64,000 nucleotides of DNA, taken from Sympetrum striolatum. Lineage: Eukaryota > Arthropoda > Insecta > Odonata > Libellulidae. Where the stretch lies: the NCBI GenBank assembly GCA_947579665.1, contig OX388350.1:29669393-29733392 (forward strand), written 5' to 3'. Positions 63,560-64,000 of the stretch are shown here, piece after piece. The notes beneath the pieces are model-generated. The model worked only from the letters and a program-made list of their open reading frames with translations. It made no database searches and had not been told where the DNA came from. How positions within the stretch are numbered: position 1 is the first letter of the stretch; each line of letters begins with the position of its first letter. The position numbers and the translations under genes were made by a program.

Positions 63560-64000
63560 CCGTTAACATAGTTTGTATCCACAGCATAAAAACACAAGCA
63601 CCAACCACCGATATAGATTAACAAACAATTGTTTTTCGGAGAATAACGAAAAGAATGCTCGAGGGTGAGACATCGCAGCTTCAACTCCGAAACACGCGTC
63701 GGAGGATTTATTTCGCATCTTCAATCCCATTGCAAAGAACGCGAGAACAAAAATGCCAGCGACGGAATGCCTTTTGTTTTTTCCTTGGAAACGCGTGGCT
63801 CTCCGCATCTATAAATCTCGCGAAAGAATTTCCTCAACAGCCATTCGTTTTAAATGGAACCATTTTTAAAATTTTCCCACCAGAGGCCTCCCTGCTCCCT
63901 CCTTGGCATACCATCCTGACAACCTCCTCTTGTACGCACTTTCTCTCCTCCCTGTGGTGGACCCTTCCCCCCTCCCCCTCGACAATTCTTGTTAGTTCTG
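63560..64000. promoter_or_regulatory. GC-richer island reaching the window end
   Basis: Composition rises towards the right edge, ending in a cytosine-rich tract (about 63890-63985). The island is cut by the window, so its extent and role are unknown. Confidence 0.2.

Overview
The window looks like nuclear DNA of an invertebrate animal, most likely an arthropod. It is AT-rich and has no recognisable intact protein gene. It carries simple repeats, short transposon relics with target-site duplications, and splice-site-like signals, and none of the dense long-ORF organisation of a bacterium or virus. The longest open frames lie in GC-rich patches where several frames are open at once, so I read them as composition effects. 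The species cannot be named from this sequence. The best overall reading is a gene desert or very large intron(s) of an intron-rich genome.

Layout. At 1-5160 the DNA is AT-rich, with one good exon-like segment at 1827-1881. GC-rich islands recur at about 2330-2660, 5170-5990, 9370-9770, 12140-13480, 14560-14840, 17160-17880, 22470-23150, 27600-27920, 34980-35480, 36830-37210, 47800-48080, 51890-52650, 58990-59650, 61000-61340 and 63560-64000. Several hold G-quadruplex-type runs, homeodomain, forkhead or nuclear-receptor-like words, or promoter and splice-like signals. They are the best candidates for enhancers, promoters or untranslated first exons. The island at 12140-13480 has two good splice donors on the minus strand.

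Mobile and repetitive DNA. The clearest element is a 319-bp hAT-type MITE at 53805-54123 with a perfect 8-bp target duplication. A 1-kb element at 42433-43446 has 14-bp terminal inverted repeats, a TG microsatellite and two tandem 317-bp units. Two tandem diverged copies of a retroposon-like repeat lie at 29461-30601. A 203-bp insertion at 41048-41250, flanked by a 12-bp direct repeat, has a diverged relative at about 63268-63525. A 173-bp foldback element lies at 36646-36818. There are also many perfect hairpins and a 108-bp AT microsatellite.

The most interesting observation is that four of the repeat-associated sites (41109-41151, 36720-36757, 23414-23450 minus strand, 63376-63420) share a layout resembling a type I hammerhead ribozyme: a CUGANGA-like core, one extra base, a short stem II, GAAA, then at the better sites a tiny palindromic stem III. 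Hammerheads with minimal stem III are known in Penelope-like retroelements. The copy at 41109-41151 is the best preserved. This is inference from hand folding and needs covariance-model searching.
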